From positions 1 through 5,101 of the forward strand of contig CALGMC010000188.1 in assembly GCA_937959145.1 (NCBI GenBank): a DNA stretch of 5,101 nucleotides, given 5' to 3'. The position numbers were made by a program, and so were the translations under genes. The notes beneath the pieces are model-generated. The model was given only the letters and a program-made list of their open reading frames with translations, was not told where the DNA came from and made no database searches. Of this stretch, positions 1-5,101 are shown piece by piece. Position 1 is the first letter of the stretch; each line of letters begins with the position of its first letter. This DNA comes from an uncultured Chlorobiales bacterium (lineage in GTDB: Bacteria > Bacteroidota > Chlorobiia > Chlorobiales > Thermochlorobacteraceae).

Positions 1-1
1 G

Positions 2-757
2 CTCAAAGATGAATACGGCACGGTTATGAAATCTGCTGTTCAAACTTACGGCGACACGATTCACTCGTTCATTGAGCGCAAAGACTACAAAGGCGTGTTT
101 CTGCCGTCGTTCGCGCCAAAGCCACATACCAATGGCTCAACGCGCCGTCCAATGCTTGCCGCGATTGACCACATTGTCGGCAATGTGAATTGGAACGAGA
201 TGCAAAAATGGGTGAAGTTCTATCACGATGTCTTTGACTTTCATCAATTCCAAAGTTTTGACGACAAAGACATTTCAACGGAATACACTGCCTTGCGCTC
301 GGTTGTGGTGGCGAACGAAAGCGAACGCATTAAAATGCCCATCAACGAGCCTGCCGAAGGCAAGAAGAAATCGCAGATTGAAGAATATGTGGAGTTCTAC
401 GAAAGCGCAGGCGTGCAACACATTGCCATGCTAACCGACGACATTATCACGACGGTGGCAACTATGCGCGAGCGCGGCGTCGAGTTTATTTCCGTTCCTG
501 ATGCCTATTACGACATGCTTTCGGAGCGCGTCGGCGCAATTAAGGAAGATGTTGCCGCACTCAAAGCACAAAACATTTTGGTCGACAAAGACGACAGCGG
601 CTACATGCTTCAAATTTTCACCAAGCCCGTCGAAGACCGTCCGACGCTCTTCTTCGAGATTATTCAGCGGCGCGGCGGCAGAGGATTCGGCAAAGGCAAT
701 TTCAAAGCCCTTTTTGAAGCCATCGAGCGCGACCAAGCCGCACGCGGAAACTTGTGA
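2..757 (+). CDS. hpd: 4-hydroxyphenylpyruvate dioxygenase, 3' part (5' end outside window)
   Basis: This is a Fe(II)-dependent cytosolic dioxygenase that converts 4-hydroxyphenylpyruvate to homogentisate, the second step of tyrosine degradation. The frame is open to the window edge (LKDEYGTVMKS...), so the ATG at 26 is internal. About 251 codons are visible against a usual 350-390, so roughly the N-terminal third is missing. All three metal ligands of the family can be seen: His in AIDHIVGNV (codon 170-172), His in GVQHIAM (419-421) and Glu in FFEIIQRRG (656-658). The C-terminal helix GFGKGNFKALFEAIE and the tail ending RGNL are typical of the family, so the gene looks intact at its 3' end. 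Its final 12 codons and stop are duplicated 500 bases downstream. The stop TGA (755-757) overlaps the ATG of the next gene by one base. The identification is firm from these motifs; the upstream context is unseen. Confidence 0.96.
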   Translation, partial: LKDEYGTVMKSAVQTYGDTIHSFIERKDYKGVFLPSFAPKPHTNGSTRRPMLAAIDHIVGNVNWNEMQKWVKFYHDVFDFHQFQSFDDKDISTEYTALRSVVVANESERIKMPINEPAEGKKKSQIEEYVEFYESAGVQHIAMLTDDIITTVATMRERGVEFISVPDAYYDMLSERVGAIKEDVAALKAQNILVDKDDSGYMLQIFTKPVEDRPTLFFEIIQRRGGRGFGKGNFKALFEAIERDQAARGNL

Positions 758-761
758 TGAA
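722..761 (+). repeat. Left copy of 40-bp exact direct repeat (hpd 3' tail)
   Basis: These 40 bases are identical to 1222-1261. With one mismatch (c at 721, t at 1221) the match extends left to 719/1219. Beyond 761/1261 the sequences diverge. The copy covers the last 11 hpd codons, the TGA stop, and the ATGAA that starts the DUF4258 gene. Because its sequence encodes a normal dioxygenase C-terminus, hpd is the likely source of both copies. The copy contains a weak internal inverted repeat (ccgc ac gcgg); nothing else in it resembles a known recombination site. Confidence 0.95.
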
Positions 762-1011
762 GCCGATTCGCTTGAGCAAACACGCTTCAGAAAGATGCTT
801 ATCACGCGGCGCAACAACACAAGAAGTGGAGCAAGCGATTCGAGAAGGAATGAAAGAATCTGTAAAAGCAAATCGGCATTCAAGTAAGATGAACTTCGCC
901 TACAACGATTATTGGGGAGGTGTGTTTTACTCCGTAAAACAAGTCGTGCCAATCTTTGTTGAGGAAGCAGAGGAAATTGTCGTTATCACCGTCTATACTT
1001 ATTACTTTTGA
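757..1011 (+). CDS. DUF4258 family small protein (putative toxin-like partner)
   Basis: This 84-residue protein starts MKPIRLSKHASERCLSRG and ends ITVYTYYF. The opening His-Ala...Glu-Arg...Arg-Gly pattern (residues 9-18), the following helix with EVEQAI (23-28) and the final beta strand with TVY are what I know of DUF4258. That family is small, often encoded beside a DUF2283 or antitoxin-like gene, and suspected of a RelE/ParE-like fold; its function is not established. I chose ATG 757 over the adjacent GTG 754 because it gives the canonical MKPI start and the usual TGATG stop-start overlap with hpd. No good Shine-Dalgarno is present, so translation may be coupled to hpd. The start codon lies inside the left 40-bp repeat, so the element's first gene depends on hpd-derived sequence. 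G+C from 841 to 1011 is about 40%, lower than hpd. Confidence 0.8.
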   Translation: MKPIRLSKHASERCLSRGATTQEVEQAIREGMKESVKANRHSSKMNFAYNDYWGGVFYSVKQVVPIFVEEAEEIVVITVYTYYF

Positions 1012-1017
1012 AACATC

Positions 1018-1257
1018 ATGCGAGTCAAATATGACGAAGAAGCCGACGCGCTCTACATAGAACTCGTTGAGGACGCAAAAGTCGTGCGAACGGTTCATTT
1101 GAGCCATGATATTGCTTTGGACTTTGGTCCTGAAGAAAAACTCATCGGCGTTGAAGTTTTAGACGCAAAAACAACTATGGGAAACGGTAGCATTCCGAAA
1201 ATTCTGTTAGAAAATCTTGCTATCGAGCGCGACCAAGCCGCACGCGGAAACTTGTGA
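1018..1257 (+). CDS. DUF2283 family small protein with hpd-derived C-terminal tail
   Basis: This 79-residue protein begins MRVKYDEEADALYIEL and continues DIALDFGPEEKLIGVEVLDA. This is the DUF2283 signature: YD..aDalYI near the start, then a LDFG strand and a hydrophobic GVEVLDA strand at residues 44-50. The family is short, has no proven biochemical role, and often accompanies DUF4258 in a possible toxin-antitoxin pair, where this would be the antitoxin-like member. It starts 6 bases after the DUF4258 stop, so the two are co-transcribed. There is no clear Shine-Dalgarno; only gaaac precedes the ATG. The oddity is the C-terminus: residues 68-79 (AIERDQAARGNL) are identical to the last 12 residues of the dioxygenase and use the same stop, because the reading frame enters the right 40-bp repeat. 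The natural DUF2283 end is probably around residue 67, and the original stop appears to have been replaced. Confidence 0.85.
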   Translation: MRVKYDEEADALYIELVEDAKVVRTVHLSHDIALDFGPEEKLIGVEVLDAKTTMGNGSIPKILLENLAIERDQAARGNL

Positions 1258-1261
1258 TGAA
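1222..1261 (+). repeat. Right copy of 40-bp exact direct repeat
   Basis: This copy is identical to 722-761 and lies exactly 500 bases downstream. It is read in the same frame as in hpd, supplying the last 11 codons and TGA stop of the DUF2283 gene. The ATG overlapping that stop (1257) opens a frame with no recognisable product. If the module was inserted, either copy could be the original hpd end; perfect identity means the event is recent or the copies are kept alike by recombination. Confidence 0.95.
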
Positions 1262-1332
1262 ATCGAGATACCTTTTTTCAACAAGCATCGTAGACGCAAA
1301 GCCTGTTAAATTCAATTCAACCTATCCAAATA

Positions 1333-1884
1333 ATGAAACGCATTTCAATTCTCACGATTTCAGTGGTGCTCGTTGTTGCCGCTTCAGGTATGGCTTTAAT
1401 GACGATACCCACCTCAAATGCAGAAGCAGTGCAAACGGCTGTGGCAACTGACGACAAGAAAGCCCCCGACTTCACGCTAACCACCATTGACGGCAAAAGC
1501 CTGAAACTTTCCGACTACAAAGGCAAAGGTGTAATCATCAATTTTTGGGCAACATGGTGCCCGCCTTGCCGCGCCGAAATTCCCGATATGGTTGAGCTGC
1601 AGAAAGAATATGAAAGCAAAGGCTTCTCGTTTATTGGAATTGCAGTCGGCGATGAAGAGGAAAAAGTGAAGGCGTTTGCACAGGCGCAAAAGATGAACTA
1701 CCCCGTTGCAATGGGCTCGCGCGAACTTGCGGCGAGTTATGGTAAATTCACAAAAGAAGGTGCAATTCGCGGCATTCCAACCTCATTTGTCATTAACGGC
1801 AAAGGTGAAATTTTAGACTACTTTATCGGCGGACGCGATAAAGCCACTTTTGCTGAAGCCATCAAAAAAGCTATTTCAAAGTAA
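1333..1884 (+). CDS. TlpA/ResA-like thiol-disulfide oxidoreductase, exported
   Basis: This 183-residue protein of the thioredoxin-like TlpA/ResA/AhpC-TSA group probably reduces or exchanges disulfides of extracytoplasmic proteins; cytochrome c maturation is the best known role of relatives. Residues 1-30 form a signal peptide: MKR, a hydrophobic stretch (ISILTISVVLVVAASGMALM), then SNA before a likely cleavage after Ala30. No lipobox cysteine is present, so it should be periplasmic and soluble, or held by an uncleaved helix. APDFTL (44-49) opens the fold, the active site is WCPPC (75-79, redox Cys76 and Cys79), and the cis-proline is in GIPT (Pro149). The length fits a single domain plus signal. 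I chose ATG 1333 because it starts the signal peptide; no Shine-Dalgarno precedes it (atccaaata). It may be transcribed with hpd, since I see no terminator between them. A terminator follows at 1945-1975. The exact client protein cannot be told from sequence. Confidence 0.93.
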   Translation: MKRISILTISVVLVVAASGMALMTIPTSNAEAVQTAVATDDKKAPDFTLTTIDGKSLKLSDYKGKGVIINFWATWCPPCRAEIPDMVELQKEYESKGFSFIGIAVGDEEEKVKAFAQAQKMNYPVAMGSRELAASYGKFTKEGAIRGIPTSFVINGKGEILDYFIGGRDKATFAEAIKKAISK

Positions 1885-1894
1885 CGGTTTTGAA

Positions 1895-1902
1895 AAACGC
1901 TG
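1895..1902 (+). promoter_or_regulatory. Possible antiterminator segment pairing with the terminator's 3' arm
   Basis: The bases aaacgctg at 1895-1902 resemble the 5' arm of the downstream terminator and can pair with its 3' arm at 1961-1968 (seven Watson-Crick pairs and one G-U). That would exclude the terminator stem. This is the geometry of an attenuator, but an 8-base match across a 58-base loop can arise by chance. No ligand-binding fold was recognised. A five-codon frame (ATG 1915 to TAA 1932) lies between, probably by chance. Confidence 0.2.
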
Positions 1903-1944
1903 TCGTATTTTGAAATGACATCGCAAATGTAATTGTTACCTCTG

Positions 1945-1975
1945 AACGCCGACCAATTCTCGGCGTTTCTTTTTT
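1945..1975 (+). terminator. Intrinsic (Rho-independent) terminator after the TlpA-like gene
   Basis: A perfect 8-bp stem, aacgccga (1945-1952) with tcggcgtt (1960-1967), encloses a 7-base loop and is followed by tctttttt. It lies 61 bases after the TlpA-like stop and would end the transcript from that side. It also ends only 24 bases before the ABC gene's ATG, too close for a normal promoter to fit between. It may therefore lie in the ABC gene's own leader. Confidence 0.88.
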
Positions 1976-1999
1976 GGCTTCTAACAATTCCAACAAACC

Positions 2000-3751
2000 A
2001 TGCAAAGTCTGGCTTCACTGAATAAATACTTGTGGCGGTATCGATACAGCCTCGCGCTCGGCGTGATGTGGGTGCTCTTGACGAATTTTTGCGTCGTGTA
2101 TGCGCCGAAGTTTATCGGACAAGCGATTGATACGATGAAGGGCGACTACACGATGAACGAGATTTTGAAAGATGTCGGGCTTGCCGTGATGTTTTCAGCG
2201 TTGGGCGGATTTTTTCTCTTCTGTGTGCGGCAGACGATTATCGTGGTCTCGCGCAAAATTGAATACGATTTGAAGAACGATTTTTACGCGCATCTGCAAA
2301 CGCTTTCGCTGAACTTTTTCAAAACCAATAGCACGGGCGATTTGATGTCGCGCGCAACGAACGACTTGAACGCGGTGCGCAATTATCTCGGTCCGGGCAT
2401 TATGTATTCGCTCAACACTGTGTTTCGGCTCATCTTCGCGCTCTCGGCGATGATTGCCATCTCACCAATGCTCACACTTTTCGCGCTCCTGCCGGCACCG
2501 CTGTTGAGTTATGGCGTGTATCGAATCGGAAAAATCATTCATCATCGCAGTCAAGAATTGCAAGAGCGGTATGCACGAATCACCACAAAGGTGCAGGAAA
2601 ACTTATCGGGCATTCGCGTGGTCAAAGCCTACACACGCGAGCAGAGCGAAATCGAGCAGTTCGGGAAACTCAATCAAGATTACTACGAGAAGAATCTCGA
2701 ACTCGCTAAACTTCAAGCCATATTTTATCCGCTGATGTCGGGCTTGATTGGGCTGTCGGTGATTTTGACGATTTGGATTGGCGGCGAAATGGTGATTGCA
2801 GGAGAAATGACCATTGGCTCAATTGCGCAGTTTCTCATTTATGTGGCGTCGCTGTCGTGGCCAATGATTTCAATCGGGTGGGTAACGAACATTATTCAGC
2901 GCGCCGCCGCCTCGCAGATTCGCCTGAACGCAATTCTTAATCTCACGCCTGAAATCAGCGATAGCGATTCGGTGAATCATCATATCACGAAAATTGATGG
3001 CGCGATTGAGTTCAAGCAAGTTTCATTTGCCTATCCGTCAAATCCTGAAAATCTGGTGCTGAAAAACATTTCGTTCAAGTTGGAGCGCGGCGCGAAACTT
3101 GCGATTGTGGGTGCAACGGGGTCGGGCAAATCAACGCTCGTTAATTTGATTCCACGAATGATTGAAGCCACATCGGGCGAAATTTTCATCGACGGCGTTC
3201 CGATTCGAGAGATTCCGCTGAAAGTCTTGCGCAAACACATCGGATTTATTCCACAAGATTACTTCCTTTTCTCTGAAACAATTCGCGGCAACATCGCCTT
3301 CGGCGCGATAGAGGCGACGGACGACGACATTCGCAACGCCGCCAAAATTGCTTGCATTGACGAAGACATTCAAGGATTTCCCGCGCAATACGACACGATG
3401 ATTGGCGAGCGCGGCATTACCCTTTCTGGCGGACAAAAACAGCGCACCGCCATTGCGCGCGCCTTGGTTCGCAAACCCTCAATTCTCATTCTCGATGATT
3501 CGCTCTCGGCAGTCGATACGAAAACCGAAGACAGCATTTTGCGAAACCTGAATACCGCTACCAACGACGCAACCGTGATTCTCATTAGCCATCGCATTTC
3601 AACGGTGCGCAATGCCGACTTGATTCTCGTCTTGGAAAACGGTGAAATTGTCGAGCGCGGCTCGCATAGCGAATTGATTGCCCAACAAGGACGCTATGCC
3701 GACCTTTACCAAAAGCAACTGCTCGAGGAAGAAATCTCGACATTGGAGTAA
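2000..3751 (+). CDS. ABC exporter half-transporter (ABCB/MsbA-BmrC type) with degenerate Walker B
   Basis: This 583-residue inner-membrane protein has an N-terminal membrane domain with six predicted helices (about 17-37, 58-82, 133-153, 154-174, 243-263 and 273-298) fused to one ATPase domain (about 335-580). The domain layout is that of type IV exporters for drugs, lipids or peptides; the substrate cannot be told. ATPase motifs are Walker A GATGSGKST (371-379), Q-loop Gln419 in FIPQD, signature LSGGQ (475-479), Walker B ILILDD (495-500), D-loop SAVD (503-506) and H-loop His531 in ISHR. Residue 500 (codon 3497-3499, gat) is Asp where an active subunit has the catalytic Glu. This is the pattern of the degenerate partner in heterodimers such as BmrC of BmrCD and TM287 of TM287/288. 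No partner subunit gene is next to it. The length is normal and the N-terminus MQSLASLNKYLWRYRYSLALG is typical, supporting ATG 2000. No Shine-Dalgarno is visible. Confidence 0.95.
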   Translation: MQSLASLNKYLWRYRYSLALGVMWVLLTNFCVVYAPKFIGQAIDTMKGDYTMNEILKDVGLAVMFSALGGFFLFCVRQTIIVVSRKIEYDLKNDFYAHLQTLSLNFFKTNSTGDLMSRATNDLNAVRNYLGPGIMYSLNTVFRLIFALSAMIAISPMLTLFALLPAPLLSYGVYRIGKIIHHRSQELQERYARITTKVQENLSGIRVVKAYTREQSEIEQFGKLNQDYYEKNLELAKLQAIFYPLMSGLIGLSVILTIWIGGEMVIAGEMTIGSIAQFLIYVASLSWPMISIGWVTNIIQRAAASQIRLNAILNLTPEISDSDSVNHHITKIDGAIEFKQVSFAYPSNPENLVLKNISFKLERGAKLAIVGATGSGKSTLVNLIPRMIEATSGEIFIDGVPIREIPLKVLRKHIGFIPQDYFLFSETIRGNIAFGAIEATDDDIRNAAKIACIDEDIQGFPAQYDTMIGERGITLSGGQKQRTAIARALVRKPSILILDDSLSAVDTKTEDSILRNLNTATNDATVILISHRISTVRNADLILVLENGEIVERGSHSELIAQQGRYADLYQKQLLEEEISTLE

Positions 3752-3757
3752 AGAATC

Positions 3758-3787
3758 TCAAAGCAGTTTGTTTCAAAGCAGTTTGTT
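3758..3787 (+). repeat. Perfect 15-bp tandem duplication, two copies
   Basis: The unit tcaaagcagtttgtt occurs twice back to back (3758-3772 and 3773-3787), starting 7 bases after the ABC stop codon and followed by a run of t. It lies in the 111-base gap before the permease gene. The gap has no convincing terminator; its only hairpin is a weak ttacc/ggtaa pair, so the permease may share the ABC transcript. The duplication looks like replication slippage and has no evident function. Confidence 0.9.
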
Positions 3788-3850
3788 TTTAGCCGCACGC
3801 GCATTACCTTACTTCATCGGTAAACTCAAGTCAACATTCATCAACAAAAC

Positions 3851-3855
3851 GGAGG
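3851..3855 (+). promoter_or_regulatory. Shine-Dalgarno of the permease gene
   Basis: ggagg ends 7 bases before GTG 3863. It is the only strong Shine-Dalgarno in the window and is what decides the GTG start, since no ATG lies nearby in that frame. Confidence 0.85.
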
Positions 3856-3862
3856 CGACGAA

Positions 3863-5101
3863 GTGAAAGACAAACTCTTCTTCAAAAAATCCATTTCTGA
3901 ACTTCTTAACTCATCGACCGAAGGCGAACATCAACTTCATCGTACGCTCACCTCGTTCAACCTTGTAACGCTGGGCATTGGTGCGATTATCGGCGCAGGG
4001 CTTTTTTCTATCACAGGGCTGGCGGCGGCAAATAACGCAGGTCCGGCAGTAACGATTTCATTTGTTATCGCGGCGATTGGCTGTGCGTTTGCAGGCTTAT
4101 GCTACGCCGAATTTGCCGCCATGATTCCGATTGCGGGAAGCGCATACACTTACTCTTACGCCACAATGGGGCAGTTCATGGCGTGGATTATCGGTTGGGA
4201 TTTGGTCTTGGAATATGCGGTTGGTGCGGCAACGGTGGCAATTAGTTGGTCGCGCTATCTCGTCAAGTTTCTTGGGAATTTCGGACTGTATTTGCCCGCG
4301 CATTTAACGATGTCGCCGTTTGACAGCATCACAACGCCCGAAGGTGCCGTGATTACAGGCATCATCAACATTCCGGCAGTGTTTATCGTGGTGGTGGTTT
4401 CGTTGCTTCTCATCAAGGGCACGCAGGAATCGGCAACGGTCAATAACATCGTCGTTGCGCTGAAAGTCTCGGTGGTGCTTGTCTTCATTGCGTTTGGATG
4501 GGCATATATCAACACTGAAAATTATGTGCCGTATATCCCTGAAAATACAGGCAACTTCGGCGAATATGGGTGGAGCGGTGTGGTTCGTGCAGCAGGGATT
4601 ATCTTCTTTGCCTACATTGGATTTGACGCTGTCTCGACGGCGGCACAAGAAGCAAAAAATCCGCAACGCGATATGCCGATTGGCATTATGGGTTCATTAG
4701 CGATTTGCACAGTGCTTTACATTCTCTTCGCGCATGTGATGACAGGGCTTGCCAATTACACAGAGTTCAAAGGTCAAGATGGCATTGCGCCAGTTGCGGT
4801 AGCGATTTCACACACGCCATTTTTGTGGCTCGAGCAAGGCGTGATTGTCGCGATTCTCGCAGGCTATGCGTCGGTGATTTTAGTGATGCTTTTAGGGCAA
4901 GCGCGGGTATTTTTCTCAATGTCGCGCGATGGCTTAATTCCGCCGCTCTTTTCAGAAGTTCACCCAAAATTCAAGACGCCCTATAAGTCGAGCGCGCTGT
5001 TTATGCTTTTTGTCTCGCTCTTTGCGGCATTTGTGCCCGCGCGCGTGGTCGGTGAAATGACAAGCATTGGCACGCTGTTCGCATTTGTGCTGGTGTGTAT
5101 T
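3863..5101 (+). CDS. APC-superfamily amino-acid permease (CAT/YfnA-like), 3' end outside window
   Basis: This is an inner-membrane, probably proton- or gradient-driven, importer of amino acids. The GTG start gives 413 codons to the window edge with no stop; relatives are about 460-500 residues, so the last two or so of 12 helices are missing. The cytoplasmic N-terminus has HRTLTSFNLVTLGIG, leading into helix 1 with GIGAIIGAGLFSITG (38-52), the broken helix that binds the amino and carboxyl groups of the substrate. Helix 2 carries YAEFAAMIPIAGSAYTY (81-97). Helix 6 and the next loop show FFAYIGFDAVSTAAQEAKNP (248-267), and GQARVFFSMSRDGLIP (345-360) is the helix 8 motif of cationic-amino-acid-transporter (CAT) relatives such as YfnA and GkApcT. 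The specific substrate is unknown. It follows the ABC gene by 111 bases with no clear terminator between, so it may be co-transcribed. Confidence 0.94.
   Translation, partial: MKDKLFFKKSISELLNSSTEGEHQLHRTLTSFNLVTLGIGAIIGAGLFSITGLAAANNAGPAVTISFVIAAIGCAFAGLCYAEFAAMIPIAGSAYTYSYATMGQFMAWIIGWDLVLEYAVGAATVAISWSRYLVKFLGNFGLYLPAHLTMSPFDSITTPEGAVITGIINIPAVFIVVVVSLLLIKGTQESATVNNIVVALKVSVVLVFIAFGWAYINTENYVPYIPENTGNFGEYGWSGVVRAAGIIFFAYIGFDAVSTAAQEAKNPQRDMPIGIMGSLAICTVLYILFAHVMTGLANYTEFKGQDGIAPVAVAISHTPFLWLEQGVIVAILAGYASVILVMLLGQARVFFSMSRDGLIPPLFSEVHPKFKTPYKSSALFMLFVSLFAAFVPARVVGEMTSIGTLFAFVLVCI

Larger units (their letters stand above)
762..1261. other. Candidate inserted module: DUF4258-DUF2283 pair plus one copy of the hpd tail
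   Basis: Removing these 500 bases would join intact hpd directly to the sequence before tlpA with no loss of hpd coding sequence, because the module ends in a second copy of the 40-bp hpd tail. The unique part (762-1221) holds only the two small genes. Counted by hand, G+C of 781-1220 is about 42%, against about 52% for 601-720 of hpd. I see no inverted repeats at the ends of the unique part and no recombinase gene. The module could be a non-autonomous mobile segment, a product of homologous or microhomology-driven recombination, or an assembly error at a short repeat. Insertion is inference from the repeat geometry. Confidence 0.55.

Noticed and set aside
431..952. 173-codon frame on the minus strand
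   Set aside because: It lies opposite hpd and the DUF4258 gene, both supported by family motifs, and resembles no protein I recognise. It is an antisense shadow.
762..1221. Terminal inverted repeats at the ends of the inserted segment, as for a MITE or insertion sequence
   Set aside because: The left end (gccgattcgcttgagc) and the reverse complement of the right end (gcaagattttctaaca) share only the first two bases or so. There is no transposon-like end structure.
1257..1451. Short frame starting in the right repeat (MKSRYLFSTS...), overlapping the TlpA-like gene
   Set aside because: It overlaps the TlpA-like signal peptide in another frame by about 119 bases, has no recognisable family pattern and turns cysteine- and serine-rich out of frame. 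It is most likely a chance opening created by the ATG in the repeat.
1906..1912. tattttg as a Bacteroidota-type -7 promoter element
   Set aside because: It is one base short of TAnnTTTG, and no TTTG lies at the expected distance upstream (the nearest ttttg ends only 13 bases before).
3808..3827. ttacc/ggtaa hairpin before the permease as a terminator
   Set aside because: Only five base pairs, A/T-rich, with a 10-base loop and no t-run after it.
4304..4666. 120-codon frame on the minus strand within the permease
   Set aside because: Its His/Arg/Cys/Asp-rich composition is typical of the antisense of membrane-protein code; the + strand permease motifs run straight through it.

Overview
The window is protein-coding DNA from a bacterium, read almost entirely on the + strand. 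It suggests a Bacteroidota/Chlorobiota-type organism, but no marker gene settles this. The hints are roughly balanced base composition, several genes without a recognisable Shine-Dalgarno sequence, a TlpA-type thioredoxin, and a DUF4258-DUF2283 pair (small families that are common in Chlorobi, Cyanobacteria and Chloroflexi). The lineage is inference only.

Layout. (1) 2-757: the 3' two-thirds of hpd, 4-hydroxyphenylpyruvate dioxygenase (tyrosine catabolism), cut by the window start. (2) 757-1257: two very small genes, a DUF4258 protein and a DUF2283 protein 6 bases downstream, which together look like a toxin-antitoxin-like pair. (3) 1333-1884: a secreted TlpA/ResA-like thiol-disulfide oxidoreductase. 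(4) 1945-1975: a strong intrinsic terminator hairpin. (5) 2000-3751: a full-length ABC exporter half-transporter whose catalytic Walker B glutamate is replaced by aspartate. (6) 3863-5101: an APC/CAT-type amino-acid permease that runs off the window end. It starts at GTG behind the only clear Shine-Dalgarno in the window.

The most unusual structure is at the hpd 3' end. The last bases of hpd plus its stop and the next few bases (722-761) recur exactly, 40 of 40, at 1222-1261, precisely 500 bases downstream. The DUF4258-DUF2283 pair sits between the two copies. The first small gene takes its start codon from the left copy. The second reads in frame through the right copy and ends with the same 12 residues and stop codon as the dioxygenase. 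This looks like a small gene pair inserted at the hpd 3' end with duplication of the hpd tail, leaving the dioxygenase intact. The segment between the copies is also lower in G+C than hpd. No transposase or integrase is present, so the mechanism is unknown.

The genes do not form one obvious pathway. hpd and the permease both concern amino acids but are separated by unrelated genes. The ABC gene may be controlled by the hairpin just ahead of it. No rRNA, tRNA, CRISPR array or recognisable insertion sequence was seen, and no stretch over 300 bases lacks a gene.
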